This document shows positions 1 through 5,171 of a stretch of DNA of 5,171 nt, one piece after another; positions within the stretch are counted from its first letter, which is position 1, and the number at the start of each line of letters is the position of its first letter. The DNA comes from Oligoflexia bacterium. GTDB taxonomy: Bacteria; Bdellovibrionota; UBA1018. Under the pieces are notes generated by a model, which did no database searches, was not told the origin of the DNA, and worked only from the letters and a program-made list of their open reading frames with translations. The stretch is taken from positions 1 to 5,171 of the forward strand of contig CAIOHW010000296.1 in the NCBI GenBank assembly GCA_903858195.1, written 5' to 3'. The position numbers and the translations under genes were made by a program.

Positions 1-141
1 ATCCTCAAGTGTCACCACCGAAGGGCCGATGCGCGCCAGCTCGGTCTGTGCGAGCGCTGCGGTCCCAGAAAGGGCAGTCAGGGACAGGGCGGCAAATGAC
101 AAGGCAACCAGTGCTGAGGGGCGAAAGTTCTTGAGTATCAT
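1..141 (-). CDS. Secreted protein, N-terminal part; probable SurA/PpiC-type peptidyl-prolyl isomerase (partial)
   Basis: The first 47 codons of a minus-strand gene are visible; the rest lies beyond base 1. It begins MILKNFRPSALVA, a Sec signal peptide with a Lys/Arg n-region, a hydrophobic Ala/Leu core to about residue 26, and an ALA cleavage site with the likely cut after residue 31. The mature protein would start QTELARIGPSVVTLED, which resembles the opening strand of SurA/PpiC-type periplasmic foldases (pattern 'vAxVgxxvITLeD'). These proteins isomerise prolyl bonds and chaperone outer-membrane or secreted proteins. The ATG at 141-139 lies nine bases past the mfd stop, and a GG-containing Shine-Dalgarno (AAAGGT, 158-153) overlaps the end of mfd, so the two are very likely cotranscribed. 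The signal peptide is directly visible. The isomerase assignment rests on about 15 residues plus the mfd linkage; another exported protein remains possible. Confidence 0.62.
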   Translation of the reverse strand, partial: MILKNFRPSALVALSFAALSLTALSGTAALAQTELARIGPSVVTLED

Positions 142-150
142 ATGACAAGG

Positions 151-3100
151 TTACCTTTGGCCCACAGGCTTGGCAACGCTTTGCGCCGGGGTGAGGTTTC
201 GCAAAAGGGACTCGAGCGCAAAGTAGAGGTCTTTCATTGAGCCGACCGTTTCGCGCGCCACGAAGCGGGATTCCGGGGTGAGCGAGTAGAGCTTCGGATG
301 TCCAGAAACCAGGGCGATGGCCCTGACCGGGTCGAGCGCGCTTCCCTTTCCGGGGGTCAGGACGATCCGCTCGGGCCCGACGGTCAGGGCGTCAATTCCC
401 AGACGCTTGAGCTGCACCTTGACTCGAATGAGCCAGAGGAGGCTTGAACCCGGAGCCGGCAGGGGCCCGAACCGATCGAGGAGTTCCGCCTCGAGGGCAT
501 CGACATCGGCATCGCTCTGGGCGGAGGAGAGCCGCCGGTACAGCGAAAGCCGCTGATGCACGTCGTGCACATAATCCTCGGGAAGGAACGACGGGAATGG
601 CGCCTTGATCTCGGGCTCCACCTCGGGCTGCGCCGCCGGTCCGCCGCCGCTGCGGATTTCCTGAATCGCCTCTTCGAGCAACGAAAGGTACAAATCGAAG
701 CCCACGGCCATGATGTTTCCGGATTGCTGCGGGCCCAGAAGGTCGCCGCCCCCGCGAATATCGAGGTCATGGGATGCGACATTAAAGCCGCTTCCGAGCT
801 CGACAAAGCGCTGGATCACGTCGAGCCGCTTCTTGGCGTCTTCCGAAATCCCGGCCTCGCCGGGAATCAGCAGGTAAGCGTAACCCCGCTGCTGGCCGCG
901 GCCCACCCGCCCGCGGATCTGGTAGAGCTGTGCCAGACCAAAGGTGTCAGCGCGGTGAATGATGATGGTGTTTGCCGAGGGAAGATCGATCCCCGACTCG
1001 ATGATGCTCGTGCACACCAGGACATTGGATCTCTTCTCGTAGAACGCGCCGATGGCCTCTTCGAGCTCCCCCTCCCCCATCTGCCCGTGCGCAACCGTCA
1101 CCACGGCAGCAGGGCAGAGCGACTTGACGCGACTTGCGGCCTCGAAAATGGACTCGACCCGATTGTGCAGGTAGAACACCTGGCCGCCCCTCGAAAGCTC
1201 GAACTCGATTGCGCGCTGGATGACGGCATCGTCCTGCTTGGCAACGAACGTCCGAATGGGAAGCCGGTCGACCGGCGGAGTTCGTATCAGGCTGATCTCC
1301 CGGAGTCCCGAGAGGGCCATGTGAAGCGTCCTGGGGATCGGGGTGGCAGTCAGAGTGAGCACCGGCACGTCGGTTTTCAGTGCCTTGATCTTCTCTTTGT
1401 GCTCGACGCCAAAGCGGTGCTCTTCGTCCACGATGAGAAGCCCCAGGTCGCGGAAACGGACATCGCGCGACAAGAGCCGATGCGTTCCGATGAGAATATC
1501 GACCTTCCCCTCGGCCGTGCGGGCGAGCACGGCCTTCTGCTCCTTTGAGTTTTTGAAGCGTGAAAGAGAAGCCACTTCCAGGGGCAACCCCGAGAGCCGG
1601 GATCGGAATGACTGCTCATGCTGGTGTGCGAGCAGGGTTGTCGGGACGAGTACGGCCACCTGCTTGCCCCCGGTGGCCACGCGGTAGGCCGCCCGGATGG
1701 CGACCTCGGTTTTTCCGTAGCCGACATCGCCACAAACCAGGCGGTCCATGATCTTGCCCTCGGCCAAGTCTGCCAAGACGGCATCGATCGCCGCGGCCTG
1801 GTCCGGCGTCTCTTCGTAGGCAAAGCTGGCTTCAAACTCCTCCATCACCTCGTCGCGCGGGGGAAAGCGGTGCCCCGTGCGCAACGATCGCTCGGCATAG
1901 AGCTTGACCAGATCAATGGCGAGAGTACGCACCGACTCTCGCACCTTGGCCTTGGTCTTTTGGAACTGCGCACTACCGAGGCGATCCAGCCCGACGGCGT
2001 CGGTTCCGGCGCCGTGCTTCTGGATCTGGTTTAGGCGGTAAACAGGAAGATAGAGCTTGTCTGCCCCGGCGTATTCGATCTGGAGAAAGTCCGAGGGTGC
2101 GCCCGAGTTGGAAAGTCGCACGATGCCCAGGTATCTCCCGATGCCGTGATCAACATGCACCACGGTATCGCCTGGTGATAGGTCAGCCAGCGCCTGAAGC
2201 CCGGCCCAGTCGGATGCCGCCCCCTCCTGTGAGCGGGCCCGCCGGCGTCCGGAGCGTCCGTCTCCCAGCGCCTCGGACTCGGTCAGCACCACCCAGCCCT
2301 CCGAGGCCCAGCGGAATCCGGAGCTTAATGCGTGGTGCGAGAGGCGCAGGCCTTCAGCGCCGGGCGCAAGGCCTCGGCCCTGCAGGAGATGCGCAAGGCG
2401 CTCGGATTGTCCGGGAGTGGGAGAGTCGATGAGCACACTGAGCCCCTGCTCTTTCCAGCGCTGTAGTTTCTGGATGAGCGCATCGAGCCGGCCGGTGACG
2501 GGAGCGGAGGCAAGGTCCGAGTTTGGGCGCACGGAAACGCGATGTGCCGCCGAGGGAGCGCCTTCGTCCGGCCCGCCCGAATCCGGGTCCGATCCATCGG
2601 GCGTCTCTGAAAGCTCGGCAATGGCGATTTTTTGCAGAATGAAGCCCAGCCGCTTTCGCAGCGTCGAGATGAGCGACAGGTCGTAGAGCTCAGATGGCGC
2701 CGGGATGATCGAGCCGAGTTCCGCCGCCCGAGAAAAGCCCGCCTGTTCATCCGCCCAATACTGGTCCCAGGCCTGGTCACAGCCCAGATCATCCCACTGC
2801 AGCAAGAGGGCATCTGCGGGAAGATGATCCATCAAGGTGGAGGGACGTTCTGATGCCACGCCGGCCCAGAAATCAGAGCGTTCTGGATGGCCCCCCATCG
2901 AGAGTGCCTCGAGGACGGGATCCCGTCGGCTTCGCGGGATGTCCTGCGCATCGGCAATCTCCTTGAGCCGCTCACGAACCCGGGCCCTGGAGGCGCTTGG
3001 CAGGAGCGCTTCGCGGCAGGGAGGAATTCGAAGCGAAGCACCCGGTACTGTGCCCTCGAGAGCACGCTGGGAGGAGGGATCAAATGGACGAATCCGCTCC

Positions 3101-3702
3101 ACCTCATCATCGAAATACTCGATCCTCCAGGGACGATCCGCCCCGGGTGGGAAAACATCGAGGATCTCCCCCCTGAGCGCAAAGGTCCCGACATCTTCAA
3201 CGGTATCGAGGCGCGAGTAGCCGGCATCGACGAGTCGGCGGGTCACTTCCTCCCGCGAGGGCCCGCTGCCGGAGGCCGGGATGCTCAGGGTGTGGCTCTC
3301 CAGTTCGGCGGGCGAGAGGGTCTTGAAGGCGAGGCCCGCCGGCGTGGTGAAGAGGATGGGGTGATGGCCCTTCTTTCCCGCAATCGCCGCAAGGCCTGCT
3401 GCACGCAGGTGTCGCACGCGGAGTGATGGGGCGATGGGTGAGAATGCTGGTCGCTCCCAGCCCGGCACACAGATGAGCCGAGGAGCGCGCTCGTCCCGGA
3501 GATCGGCCAGCCCCTCGCAGTCGCTCATGAGGGATGTTGCCGAATCTTCGTCCGGGCAGATCACCACGAGGGGCCGGGAAAACTCCTGCCACGCCCGGAG
3601 CACGAACCAAGCCCGCGAAGAGCCGAGAAGGCCCGACACGCGGATGGGCTCGCCGAGCGCCCGAGCGGCAGAAAAGATTTTTCCGAGAGGACTCGTGAGC
3701 AT
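151..3702 (-). CDS. mfd: Transcription-repair coupling factor Mfd
   Basis: This is a full-length 1183-residue Mfd (the E. coli protein is 1148). Mfd binds RNA polymerase stalled at DNA damage, pushes it off with a dsDNA translocase motor, and recruits UvrA for nucleotide excision repair. An N-terminal UvrB-like module occupies roughly residues 1-340, with the family motif FALRGEILDVFP at 174-185 in the UvrA-contacting part; its old P-loop is degenerate (GLLGSSRAW). A hydrophilic linker follows near 365-390. The RNA polymerase interaction (CarD-like) domain is about 505-565, with VHVDHGIGRYLGI. The RecG-like motor contains Walker A GDVGYGKT at 658-665 (Lys664), the DEEH box at 759-762, TATPIPRT at 785-792, SIIESGIDLP at 899-908 and the arginine-finger motif QIRGRVGRG at 928-936. 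A C-terminal TRCF domain, about 1015-1150, carries FLPEDYVHDVHQRL. All motor motifs look intact. AGGA at 3710-3707 is five to six bases upstream of the ATG and supports this start; no other Met occurs for more than 50 residues. Confidence 0.98.
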   Translation of the reverse strand: MLTSPLGKIFSAARALGEPIRVSGLLGSSRAWFVLRAWQEFSRPLVVICPDEDSATSLMSDCEGLADLRDERAPRLICVPGWERPAFSPIAPSLRVRHLRAAGLAAIAGKKGHHPILFTTPAGLAFKTLSPAELESHTLSIPASGSGPSREEVTRRLVDAGYSRLDTVEDVGTFALRGEILDVFPPGADRPWRIEYFDDEVERIRPFDPSSQRALEGTVPGASLRIPPCREALLPSASRARVRERLKEIADAQDIPRSRRDPVLEALSMGGHPERSDFWAGVASERPSTLMDHLPADALLLQWDDLGCDQAWDQYWADEQAGFSRAAELGSIIPAPSELYDLSLISTLRKRLGFILQKIAIAELSETPDGSDPDSGGPDEGAPSAAHRVSVRPNSDLASAPVTGRLDALIQKLQRWKEQGLSVLIDSPTPGQSERLAHLLQGRGLAPGAEGLRLSHHALSSGFRWASEGWVVLTESEALGDGRSGRRRARSQEGAASDWAGLQALADLSPGDTVVHVDHGIGRYLGIVRLSNSGAPSDFLQIEYAGADKLYLPVYRLNQIQKHGAGTDAVGLDRLGSAQFQKTKAKVRESVRTLAIDLVKLYAERSLRTGHRFPPRDEVMEEFEASFAYEETPDQAAAIDAVLADLAEGKIMDRLVCGDVGYGKTEVAIRAAYRVATGGKQVAVLVPTTLLAHQHEQSFRSRLSGLPLEVASLSRFKNSKEQKAVLARTAEGKVDILIGTHRLLSRDVRFRDLGLLIVDEEHRFGVEHKEKIKALKTDVPVLTLTATPIPRTLHMALSGLREISLIRTPPVDRLPIRTFVAKQDDAVIQRAIEFELSRGGQVFYLHNRVESIFEAASRVKSLCPAAVVTVAHGQMGEGELEEAIGAFYEKRSNVLVCTSIIESGIDLPSANTIIIHRADTFGLAQLYQIRGRVGRGQQRGYAYLLIPGEAGISEDAKKRLDVIQRFVELGSGFNVASHDLDIRGGGDLLGPQQSGNIMAVGFDLYLSLLEEAIQEIRSGGGPAAQPEVEPEIKAPFPSFLPEDYVHDVHQRLSLYRRLSSAQSDADVDALEAELLDRFGPLPAPGSSLLWLIRVKVQLKRLGIDALTVGPERIVLTPGKGSALDPVRAIALVSGHPKLYSLTPESRFVARETVGSMKDLYFALESLLRNLTPAQSVAKPVGQR

Positions 3703-3720
3703 AAATTCCTGAGGAATTTA
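3702..3720. repeat. Perfect 19-bp palindrome at the mfd start (candidate operator)
   Basis: TAAATTCCTGAGGAATTTA is a perfect inverted repeat with 9-base arms around one central base at 3711. Its left end overlaps the first base of the mfd start codon, and it contains the mfd Shine-Dalgarno (AGGA on the minus strand). Its right arm coincides with the candidate mfd -10 box (TAAATT). As DNA it has the form of a dimeric repressor site. As RNA, with a transcript starting further upstream, it could fold with 8 base pairs and a 3-base loop, hiding the ribosome binding site. It does not match the LexA consensus (CTGT-N8-ACAG). The symmetry is seen directly; the regulatory role is inferred. Confidence 0.6.
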
Positions 3721-3743
3721 CAGACCTTGACACCACCTTTCAA
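3715..3743 (-). promoter_or_regulatory. Candidate sigma70-type promoter for mfd
   Basis: On the minus strand, TTGAAA (3743-3738, 5 of 6 consensus) is followed after 17 bases by TAAATT (3720-3715, 4 of 6 consensus). Spacing is ideal, but transcription would begin near 3708, leaving a leader of about six bases and cutting into the Shine-Dalgarno. Either mfd is nearly leaderless from this start, or the true promoter is further upstream toward 3790. The -10 lies inside the 19-bp palindrome, so a protein bound there would block initiation. Confidence 0.42.
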
Positions 3744-3755
3744 CTTCATTAGCGT
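3727..3755 (+). promoter_or_regulatory. Candidate sigma70-type promoter for the nuo-like operon
   Basis: A perfect -35 TTGACA (3727-3732) is followed after 17 bases by TAGCGT (3750-3755). That -10 candidate matches only three of six positions, but these are the most conserved ones (first T, second A, last T). The predicted start, near 3762, gives a leader of about 25 bases before the nuoA ATG. The element interleaves with the candidate mfd promoter on the other strand: the mfd -35 falls inside this spacer. Another sigma factor or an activator could be needed given the weak -10. Confidence 0.45.
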
Positions 3756-3764
3756 TTGCCATCT

Positions 3765-3787
3765 AAAGGAAACGGATATCCTTTTTT
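3765..3787 (+). promoter_or_regulatory. nuoA leader with inverted repeat and T-tract around the ribosome binding site
   Basis: AAAGGA (3765-3770) and TCCTTT (3779-3784) are exact inverted repeats separated by eight bases, and GGATATCC (3774-3781) is itself an 8-bp palindrome. A run of six T (3782-3787) touches the ATG at 3788. The best purine-rich Shine-Dalgarno, AAAGGA, is 17 bases from the ATG, too far to act directly, while GGA at 3774-3776 is 11 bases away and weak. The small hairpin could mask the ribosome site, or with the T-run act as a weak attenuator. The stem is short and A/T-rich, so the effect may be slight. Confidence 0.33.
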
Positions 3788-4231
3788 ATGACGACTCTCT
3801 CGGACAGCGGCCCCCAGGGATGGGGAGCTTATGGCTCAGTCTTGGCGGCAATGGCTGTCGCCTTGGCATTGCCGCTTCTCATGTACGCCGGCGGCCGACT
3901 GATCGGCCTTTGGAGTGCGCGCAGCCCCTCAGAACAGCGGCCGACGGACCAGCAGCCGGCGCCGCATCCCCGGCAAATTGCGCCCTCAGACACCCTCAAC
4001 ACACGCTATTTTTCGGCAATGATGATGGCGGGTCTGATGACCATGCCCCTCTTCCTGCTTCTGCCATTTGTGGGCGGCACGCAGGCGGACCTTCAGGACT
4101 TTTCGACGCTAGCCACGCTCAGCATCAGTATTTGTGCGGGAGCGGCGCTGGTTTACGCCAATCGCAAGTCGGATCTCAAATGGAACGGTGAGACCACCCC
4201 GGAGCGAAGCGATCAGGGGGAGGGAGAATGA
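3788..4231 (+). CDS. nuoA: Divergent NuoA-like membrane subunit of a complex I-type oxidoreductase
   Basis: This 147-residue membrane protein is called NuoA from its layout and position. It has three hydrophobic segments (about 16-38, 75-95 and 105-124), as NuoA does. RYF (73-75) precedes segment 2, where NuoA has RFYLVA, and segment 3 ends LVYANRKSDLKW (121-132), close to the NuoA signature LVYAWRKGALEW. NuoA anchors the peripheral arm to the membrane arm of complex I next to the quinone cavity. Two hallmarks are missing. The loop between segments 1 and 2 lacks the Tyr-Glu-Cys-Gly motif and is Pro/Gln-rich instead (about 45-70). The acidic pair in helix 2 (E. coli Asp79 and Glu81) aligns with Thr85 and Pro87. 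The stop overlaps the NuoB start (ATGA). Upstream in-frame codons reach a stop at 3764-3766 with no better start. Recognition depends partly on the NuoB and NuoD neighbours. Confidence 0.72.
   Translation: MTTLSDSGPQGWGAYGSVLAAMAVALALPLLMYAGGRLIGLWSARSPSEQRPTDQQPAPHPRQIAPSDTLNTRYFSAMMMAGLMTMPLFLLLPFVGGTQADLQDFSTLATLSISICAGAALVYANRKSDLKWNGETTPERSDQGEGE
4215..4226 (+). promoter_or_regulatory. Strong ribosome binding site for nuoB inside the nuoA end
   Basis: The purine tract AGGGGGAGGGAG includes GGAGG at 4219-4223, four bases before the ATG at 4228. It fixes the NuoB start and lies within the last codons of nuoA, whose TGA overlaps the ATG (ATGA at 4228-4231), a layout typical of translational coupling. 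Confidence 0.7.
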
Positions 4232-4755
4232 GTGGCGGTTGGATCTCGACGTCGCTCTCCGGAGTCTTGAGCTGGGCCAGGGCCTCATCCCTCCGGTACT
4301 TCTCGGTCAACACCGGGTGCTGCTCGGATGAGCTGCTCCAAGCCCTCGGGTGCCGATATGACATCGAACGCTTTGGGGCCCTGCCTGAGGAGGACCCGAG
4401 GTTCTCTGACCTTTTGATTGTTGCTGGTGCGATCACAAGCAAGGCCGCACCGGAGTTGCGAAAAATCTACGACCAGATGCCCGCCCCAAAATACGTGATG
4501 GCGCTCGGCTCTTGCGCCTGCTCCGGCGGCGCGTTTGGCCCGGAGAGCACAGGTGGCAACACCCTCGCCGGTATTTCATCCCTTCTGCCGGTCGATATTT
4601 TTGTGCCAGGCTGCCCCCCCAGGCCCGAGGCAGTTATGGAAGGGCTGATCCGCCTGCAGGAAAAGATCGGCGGAAGAAAGCTCATGGGCAGGCGGCCGGC
4701 CCGAAAACAGGGGCGTTTCGATCGGATCGAGACCGACGAGTGGGACATCCGATGA
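4228..4755 (+). CDS. nuoB: NuoB-like subunit carrying iron-sulfur cluster N2
   Basis: This 175-residue protein is the complex I 20-kDa subunit homologue, which holds the terminal [4Fe-4S] cluster N2 that passes electrons to the acceptor site. All four N2 ligands are present: tandem Cys31-Cys32 (NTGCCSDE), Cys96 (GSCACSGG) and Cys129 (PGCPPRPEA). RYDIERFG (43-50), DLLIVAGAIT (61-70), YDQMPAPKYVMALGSC and PVDIFVPGCPPRPEA are close to the family consensus. The segment after CC aligns without gaps to canonical CCAIEMM...RYDLDRFG, so this is complex I-type rather than the CxxC layout of hydrogenase small subunits. Oddities are two extra cysteines, Cys42 and Cys98, and a conspicuously changed start of the motif (TGCCSDELL). 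The N-terminus is short and has no membrane anchor. The C-terminal tail (about 150-175) is basic and then acidic. It starts by ATGA overlap with nuoA and ends by ATGA overlap with nuoD. Confidence 0.94.
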   Translation: MSGGWISTSLSGVLSWARASSLRYFSVNTGCCSDELLQALGCRYDIERFGALPEEDPRFSDLLIVAGAITSKAAPELRKIYDQMPAPKYVMALGSCACSGGAFGPESTGGNTLAGISSLLPVDIFVPGCPPRPEAVMEGLIRLQEKIGGRKLMGRRPARKQGRFDRIETDEWDIR

Positions 4756-5171
4756 ATACAGCCGGACTCAGGCCCGAGTCGCCACAGGCGCGCAGAACGC
4801 GATGGAGCATTGGCCCGTTCAGCCCACTCCTTCCAGGCACGTTTCTTCTTGAGCTGCTCTTGGATGGAGAAGTGGTTGAGAGCGCAAGAATTGATGCGGG
4901 CTACACATCGAGGGGCGTCGAATCCATTCTGGCAAGACACAGCTGGCGAGGAGCGATCCCGATCCTGGACAGGATTGACCCCAATGGCGCGGTCTTTTAC
5001 GAGTGGGCTTACTGCCTTGCCCTCGAGGAAGTCGCCACCGTCGATGTCCCGCCACGGGCGCGTGGAATTCGAATCATACTTGCCGAGCTCACGCGGGTCT
5101 CCTGCCATCTGCTGCACCTGGCACGGGTCGCAAGGGCGGCGGGATCCGAGGCGGCCTTCCACCTCCTGACC
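4752..5171 (+). CDS. nuoD: NuoD-like 49-kDa subunit of a complex I-type oxidoreductase (3' end outside window)
   Basis: The first 140 residues are visible and the frame runs open off the end. NuoD, with NuoB, builds the quinone cavity of complex I and is the evolutionary relative of NiFe-hydrogenase large subunits. Recognisable blocks are IGPFSPLLPGTFLLELLLDG (20-39), DAGYTSRGVESIL (48-60, canonical 'HIGYLHRGTEKL'), ILDRID (71-76, canonical 'YTDRLD'), EWAYCLALEE (84-93) and IRIILAELTRVSCHLLHLA (106-124). In an ungapped comparison with Thermus Nqo4 recalled from memory, the two histidines of HPSTHG become Ser24 and Pro28, and quinone-binding Tyr87 becomes Pro77. The hydrogenase RxCGxC motif is absent too, so it should not bind nickel at this end. 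There is no N-terminal NuoC domain: the NuoD fold begins near residue 18. The ATG overlaps the NuoB stop (ATGA) with only weak purines upstream, indicating translational coupling. Confidence 0.88.
   Translation, partial: MNTAGLRPESPQARRTRWSIGPFSPLLPGTFLLELLLDGEVVESARIDAGYTSRGVESILARHSWRGAIPILDRIDPNGAVFYEWAYCLALEEVATVDVPPRARGIRIILAELTRVSCHLLHLARVARAAGSEAAFHLLT

Noticed and set aside
556..1548. A 330-codon open frame on the plus strand opposite mfd
   Set aside because: It lies entirely antisense to conserved Mfd motor motifs, its translation shows no recognisable domain, and long antisense frames are common in high-GC genes.
3702..3720. LexA (SOS) box at mfd
   Set aside because: The palindrome lacks the CTGT-N8-ACAG pattern and other known LexA consensus forms that I can recall, so it is reported only as an unassigned operator candidate.
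3197..3736. A 179-codon minus-strand frame overlapping the mfd 5' end and starting upstream of it
   Set aside because: It is out of frame with mfd and rich in Arg/Ser/Pro, as expected of a shifted reading of a high-GC gene. The Mfd frame carries the conserved UvrB-like module.
4467..5162. A 231-codon minus-strand frame opposite nuoB and nuoD
   Set aside because: It is antisense to conserved NuoB and NuoD blocks and has no recognisable motif.
4228..5171. A NiFe hydrogenase small and large subunit pair (group 4)
   Set aside because: The NuoB homologue has the tandem CC of cluster N2 in an ungapped complex I alignment, and the NuoD homologue has RIDPNG where hydrogenases have RxCGxC. The C-terminal CxxC motif cannot be checked because the gene leaves the window.
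3788..5171. Decaying pseudogene copies of a nuo operon
   Set aside because: All three frames are open, start and stop codons overlap neatly, NuoB ligands are intact, and the altered residues sit in otherwise well-preserved blocks, which fits divergence under selection rather than decay.
1..5171. CRISPR arrays, tRNA or rRNA genes, insertion sequences
   Set aside because: No spaced direct repeats, cloverleaf-like segments, rRNA-like stretches or transposase frames were seen. Nearly all of the window is accounted for by the five protein genes.

Overview
This is a high-GC bacterial window with two divergent transcription units that share an intergenic gap of only 85 bp. The genes are tightly packed, with a Sec-type signal peptide, a full-length Mfd and complex I-type genes, so it reads as a Gram-negative proteobacterium-like chromosome. 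Mfd followed by a probable SurA/PpiC-type foldase is an arrangement I associate with deltaproteobacterial lineages (Desulfobacterota, Myxococcota and relatives). That placement is an inference, not a demonstrated assignment.

Left unit (minus strand, read right to left): a complete mfd (151-3702) encodes the transcription-repair coupling factor. Nine bases after its stop begins a secreted or periplasmic protein (141 to beyond base 1) whose first 47 residues suggest a SurA/PpiC-like peptidyl-prolyl isomerase. A promoter-like element and a perfect 19-bp palindrome sit directly at the mfd start.

Right unit (plus strand): three genes joined by ATGA overlaps encode homologues of complex I (NADH-quinone oxidoreductase) subunits NuoA, NuoB and NuoD, the last running off the window. 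A strong -35 box (TTGACA) with a plausible -10 precedes them. The usual order is nuoA-B-C-D; here NuoB overlaps NuoD directly and no nuoC lies between them.

The most interesting content is how divergent this complex I module is. NuoB keeps all four cysteine ligands of iron-sulfur cluster N2 and adds two cysteines. NuoD has lost both histidines of the HPxxHG loop and the quinone-binding tyrosine, and it has no NiFe-hydrogenase cysteine motif either. NuoA keeps the overall three-helix layout and the C-terminal signature but has lost the conserved acidic pair of helix 2 and the Cys/Glu loop. The pattern points to a complex I-like machine with a remodelled quinone (or other acceptor) site and remodelled proton entry. 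Whether it reduces quinone, and what donates its electrons, cannot be told from this window.
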